From NCBI GenBank assembly GCA_903959115.1, contig CAJBVU010000060.1:1-9447 (forward strand): a DNA stretch of 9,447 bases, written 5' to 3'. The notes beneath the pieces are model-generated. The model was not told the DNA's origin. It did not search any database and saw nothing but the letters and a program-made list of their open reading frames with translations. The position numbers and the translations under genes were made by a program. Shown one piece after another: positions 6,843 through 9,447 of the stretch; within the stretch, counting starts at the first letter, position 1, and each line of letters begins with the position of its first letter. Source of the DNA: an uncultured Bacteroidota bacterium (GTDB lineage Bacteria > Bacteroidota > Bacteroidia > NS11-12g > UBA955).

Positions 6843-7206
6843 ATTCAAATTCTGTTTACCTGCAGTCTTGGTTATAGGTATTGTGGTGGCGACCCAAAGT
6901 TGCTATTACGACAACAAAGCTGAAAATTATGGCACTTCGGTCTGTGACTCGGCCAACCCAACCTATACGGCAAACATTCAGCCCCTGTTCAATCAAAATT
7001 GCATCGGTTGTCATGGTAGCAGCGGTCCTTCCGGTGGTGTATCGCTAAATACTTACGATCTAGTAAAAGCCCAAGCGCTGAAAGGCAGTTTGAGTGGCAC
7101 CATGAAAAAAACCAGTCCCTATAGTTTGATGCCTCCCGGTGGCAAATTGAGCGATTGTAAAATCGGACAGGTAGATAAGTGGATTCGCAACGGCATGCCC
7201 CAATAA
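6835..7206 (+). CDS. Mono-haem c-type cytochrome lipoprotein (PSCyt1-like)
   Basis: This 123-aa lipoprotein has its signal peptide ending at T-Q-S-Cys23, nearly the same lipobox as the preceding protein. It carries one cytochrome domain: 'YTANIQPLFNQNC' leading into Cys56-x2-Cys59-His60, a likely axial Met99 in 'LMPPGG', and the C-terminal helix 'KLSDCKIGQVDKWIRNGMP'. The domain closely resembles the second domain of the di-haem protein ('KLSDCEINQVRNWIQRGAP'), including a Cys before the domain (Cys37) and one in 'LSDC' (Cys108), so it probably arose by duplication. The start at 6835 gives a proper signal peptide; an in-frame ATG at 6790 would add 15 residues read from inside the upstream gene. 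The 8-nt overlap with that gene suggests translational coupling and a fixed ratio of the two cytochromes. Confidence 0.87.
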   Translation: MTKFKFCLPAVLVIGIVVATQSCYYDNKAENYGTSVCDSANPTYTANIQPLFNQNCIGCHGSSGPSGGVSLNTYDLVKAQALKGSLSGTMKKTSPYSLMPPGGKLSDCKIGQVDKWIRNGMPQ

Positions 7207-7214
7207 ACGCAGAG

Positions 7215-8180
7215 ATGAGAAAATATATACTTGTTTCGATTCTCGGTGGATGGATGATGCAATCGCCCCTGCAAGCCGAGGTTGTAGAAACGTTCAGTGA
7301 TTCTGTAACCGTTCGCGATGCAGTTACACAAACCATTAATATCACCCAAATACAAACCAAATACATTCCCCCCGCATTGAGTTTGGAACGCAAAAGCTTG
7401 CGCATCATCAATATGCAAGGCGCTGTTGGATTGCCCAAAGGCGAGTGGGAAATGTTCATTCAACATCGTTTCGGGACCTTTGGTACCGGTGCCTACAATT
7501 GGTACGGACTGGATCAAAGTTATATGCGCATTGGTTTGGATGCGGGACTGTCGGAACGACTCACCGTGGGTGTATCGCGCAGTAGCATGAACAAAATCGC
7601 GGATGGCTACTTCAAGTATCAATTCAAAGGCAAAGCCACGGCATCGCCCAAGAAAGACGGCGACAGTAAATCGGAGGTTACGGCGGCTTGGTATAGCAAC
7701 GTTTCAATTAACACGCAAGCCAGGGCCAGCATTTCTCCCGAACCTTTCTACTATTCCAACCGATTACGGTTTGTGAATACCATCATCATCAGTAAAAACA
7801 TCAATGATCGATTGTTGATTGCCCTCACGCCCAGTTTGGTGCACGTGAATTTGGTAGATTTGGCCAACGAGTCCAACGACATCGCCGTGATGGGTGCCTA
7901 TGGACGGATGAAATTGTCTGATCGATATGCGGTCACCGCTGAAATACAGAAACCGTTTTTGTCGAAAATGCCATCACCCAGCGGTGCTTCAAAATCGGTG
8001 AACATCCCCACAGATCCTTACATGGCCTTGGGATTTGAGATTTACACGGCCAAACACGTTTTTCAGCTGAGTGTGAGCAACGCCCAATCGATGAATGAAT
8101 CGTACTACATGACACAAAACAACGGTTCTTTTGAACCTTCTAACCTTCGTTTCGGCTTTAATATTGTAAGAAGATGGTAA
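7215..8180 (+). CDS. DUF5777-like outer-membrane beta-barrel protein, copy 1
   Basis: This 321-aa exported protein has a signal peptide of about 21 residues (ending 'LQA|EV'). The mature part is rich in alternating hydrophobic/polar strands and aromatic residues, and ends in '...FGFNIVRRW'. A final aromatic residue after such a strand is the classic signal for outer-membrane barrel insertion. The segment 'FIQHRFGTFGTG...WYGLDQSYMRIGLDAGLSERLTVGVSRS' (about 81-124) matches the DUF5777 pattern ('HRFG..N.G..GLD...IRLG..YG....L..G.GR'). It starts 8 nt after the mono-haem cytochrome gene and is followed, with overlap, by a paralog. The function of the family is undefined. Given the neighbours, an outer-membrane partner for the haem lipoproteins is plausible. 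I chose the ATG at 7215 over the in-frame one at 7179 because it begins directly with the signal peptide. Confidence 0.82.
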   Translation: MRKYILVSILGGWMMQSPLQAEVVETFSDSVTVRDAVTQTINITQIQTKYIPPALSLERKSLRIINMQGAVGLPKGEWEMFIQHRFGTFGTGAYNWYGLDQSYMRIGLDAGLSERLTVGVSRSSMNKIADGYFKYQFKGKATASPKKDGDSKSEVTAAWYSNVSINTQARASISPEPFYYSNRLRFVNTIIISKNINDRLLIALTPSLVHVNLVDLANESNDIAVMGAYGRMKLSDRYAVTAEIQKPFLSKMPSPSGASKSVNIPTDPYMALGFEIYTAKHVFQLSVSNAQSMNESYYMTQNNGSFEPSNLRFGFNIVRRW

Positions 8181-9178
8181 TGCGTAAAATCAATGTGAAT
8201 AGTTGGTTGCGCGTTGTAGCCATTGCCCTTGGGTCTGTTGCTATGAATGTGGTACAAGCCCAAGACGATACCAGTTTTTCTCTGTTCGATGAGCCGTCGG
8301 CCCCGGTTGCTGAAAAAGTTCAATATGCTTTCAAAACCACCAAAGTGGTGAATTTGCAGAGCTTGGAACTCATTGATCCCGGTGTTTTCGATTTCAAAAT
8401 GAGCCACCGATTTGGTGCGATGAATGGTGGTGCCGCCGCGTTTAATAGTGAAGATGCGGTGAATGCCTTCGGATTTGATGTTGCTACCATCCGTTTTGGC
8501 GGTGAGTATGGCGTGAATGAAAACTTCATGGTGGGGTTGGGGCGCTACAACGTGAAATCAGAAAAAGGGGTGGATGCCTATGTGAAATATCGCCTCATGC
8601 ATCAAACTTCCGACAATAAAAAGCCGCTTTCGATCCTGTTGCTTGGCGCCGTGGATTATAAGAACACCCAGTATGATCGCACGATTATGGGTATTGCGGG
8701 TCCTGTGACCATTACGTGGGGAATTCCCGGTAAGCAGCGAATTTCTTATGTAGGACAGGTGATTGTTGGAAAGAAAGTGAACGACGATTTTTCATGGATA
8801 TTATCGCCCACCGTGGTGGTGTCGGGCATGAGCGATCGATACGATGCGGCCAGTGAGTCTTTTGTAAGCAGCGGTACAGCCAAAACCCAGTTCGCTTTGG
8901 GCATGGGGTTCCGTAACAAGTTGAGTTCACGTACCTCGCTGAACATGGAATACATTCCCATCCTCAATGGCAATGGCGATTTCTACAACAGTTTCTCGGT
9001 GGGATTTGATGTGGAGACAGGCGGACACGTGTTTCAATTTGATTTTACGAACAGTGTGGGTATGAACGAGTCGATGTTTATCACACGCAATACAGATCGC
9101 TGGGGTGCTGCTGGCGTGCGATTGGGCTTCAATTTACACCGCGTATTTACAGTGGTTGACCCATCGCATTTTCAATAG
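8180..9178 (+). CDS. DUF5777-like outer-membrane beta-barrel protein, copy 2
   Basis: This 332-aa exported protein has a signal peptide of about 27 residues (ending 'VQA|QD'), a short acidic/Ser linker 'DDTSFSLFDEP', and a beta-rich barrel-like remainder. It is a paralog of the preceding protein: 'DFKMSHRFGAMNGG' (71-84) followed by 'IRFGGEYGVNENFMVGLGR' (104-122) matches its 'HRFG' segment, and 'HVFQFDFTNSVGMNES' (283-298) matches 'HVFQLSVSNAQSMNES'. The terminal strand 'VRLGFNLHRVF' aligns with the end of copy 1 but is followed by nine more residues. The ATG at 8180 overlaps the upstream stop as TAATG, a typical coupling arrangement; an ATG at 8174 would add two residues and cannot be excluded. 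It is the last gene of the operon, ahead of the terminator. It probably acts in the outer membrane with copy 1; function unknown. Confidence 0.82.
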   Translation: MRKINVNSWLRVVAIALGSVAMNVVQAQDDTSFSLFDEPSAPVAEKVQYAFKTTKVVNLQSLELIDPGVFDFKMSHRFGAMNGGAAAFNSEDAVNAFGFDVATIRFGGEYGVNENFMVGLGRYNVKSEKGVDAYVKYRLMHQTSDNKKPLSILLLGAVDYKNTQYDRTIMGIAGPVTITWGIPGKQRISYVGQVIVGKKVNDDFSWILSPTVVVSGMSDRYDAASESFVSSGTAKTQFALGMGFRNKLSSRTSLNMEYIPILNGNGDFYNSFSVGFDVETGGHVFQFDFTNSVGMNESMFITRNTDRWGAAGVRLGFNLHRVFTVVDPSHFQ

Positions 9179-9212
9179 ATTTTTACATTTCGCCTTGCGC
9201 GAGTGAGATAGA

Positions 9213-9241
9213 AGCCCTGGGAATTTCTCGGGGCTTTTTTT
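9213..9241 (+). terminator. Rho-independent terminator of the cytochrome/beta-barrel operon
   Basis: A 9-bp stem (AGCCCTGGG at 9213-9221 with CTCGGGGCT at 9227-9235, including two G-T pairs) encloses the 5-nt loop AATTT and is followed directly by a T run to 9241. It lies 34 nt after the last stop codon. The opposite strand has no T run after the stem, so it should act mainly on plus-strand transcripts. Confidence 0.88.
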
Positions 9242-9447
9242 ATGGCTGAACGCCGTATAGGTGTGGGTTACCTAAATATTTGCCAATCAAACATTGGCTG
9301 GCAGCGGTGATTTGGAGGCGTAATTCGGTGTATTGCTCCCAGCCGGGGATGTCGGCGAGTTTGATGGCGTGTATGGCGTATTTGAAGCCCGCTTGTTGGT
9401 AATCTGCAATTTTTGTGCTTCGCCAATCGATTTGCATGGTCGTTCGC
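9240..9447 (-). CDS. Hypothetical protein, C-terminal part (5' end beyond window)
   Basis: An open frame runs from the right edge to a TAA at 9240-9242 on the minus strand. The reading stays open upstream of the only clear ATG (9435-9437) to the window end, so the true start may lie outside. The visible 65 residues from that Met include 'IPGWEQYTELRLQITAASQC' and end 'NPHLYGVQP'. They look like folded soluble protein with no membrane segment, but I recognise no family or motif. The gene converges on the cytochrome/barrel operon, and its stop codon overlaps the T run of that operon's terminator. Confidence 0.5.
   Translation of the reverse strand, partial: RTTMQIDWRSTKIADYQQAGFKYAIHAIKLADIPGWEQYTELRLQITAASQCLIGKYLGNPHLYGVQP

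Noticed and set aside
7119..7622. 167-codon minus-strand open frame, with a second one at 6989-7459
   Set aside because: Both are antisense to the mono-haem cytochrome and the first barrel gene, which have clear signal peptides and motifs. Neither translation resembles a protein family.
8712..8973. Two overlapping minus-strand open frames of 72-75 codons
   Set aside because: They are antisense to the second barrel gene, with no recognisable features or promoter.

Overview
This 9.4 kb window looks like the chromosome of a Bacteroidota bacterium. The main reasons are TAnnTTTG-type -7 promoter boxes, mostly absent Shine-Dalgarno sequences with A-rich leaders, the form of the tRNA-Cys, and gene families typical of that phylum: DUF5777-type beta-barrels, an OB-fold 'tRNA_anti-like' membrane protein, YceI, and CXnCH lipoprotein cytochromes. 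I see no mobile element, CRISPR array or phage gene. The taxonomic call is an inference.

Left part, minus strand (1-3230). The window opens inside a tRNA-Cys(GCA) gene that runs off the left edge and has its own -7 box at 69-76. To its right, and transcribed toward it, is a three-gene ABC export operon: a membrane-fusion lipoprotein (2154-3230), an FtsX/MacB-type permease (887-2146) and an ATPase (142-846). Together they form a split MacA/MacB-like or Lol-like exporter. No TolC-type outer-membrane channel is encoded here.

Middle part. An exported YtcJ-like amidohydrolase (3303-5018, minus) lies upstream of the ABC operon. It is divergent, across a 78-nt gap, from the plus-strand cluster.

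Right part, plus strand (5097-9178). Six tightly packed genes form one likely operon, closed by a strong intrinsic terminator (9213-9241). They encode a membrane-anchored OB-fold protein, a periplasmic YceI protein, a di-haem lipoprotein, a mono-haem lipoprotein and two paralogous DUF5777-like outer-membrane beta-barrels. The last four are spaced 8 nt apart or overlap. The most interesting reading is that surface or periplasmic haem lipoproteins work with dedicated outer-membrane barrels, possibly as an electron-transfer or redox-sensing complex. This is a hypothesis from gene content only. A partial, unrecognised minus-strand gene occupies the right edge.
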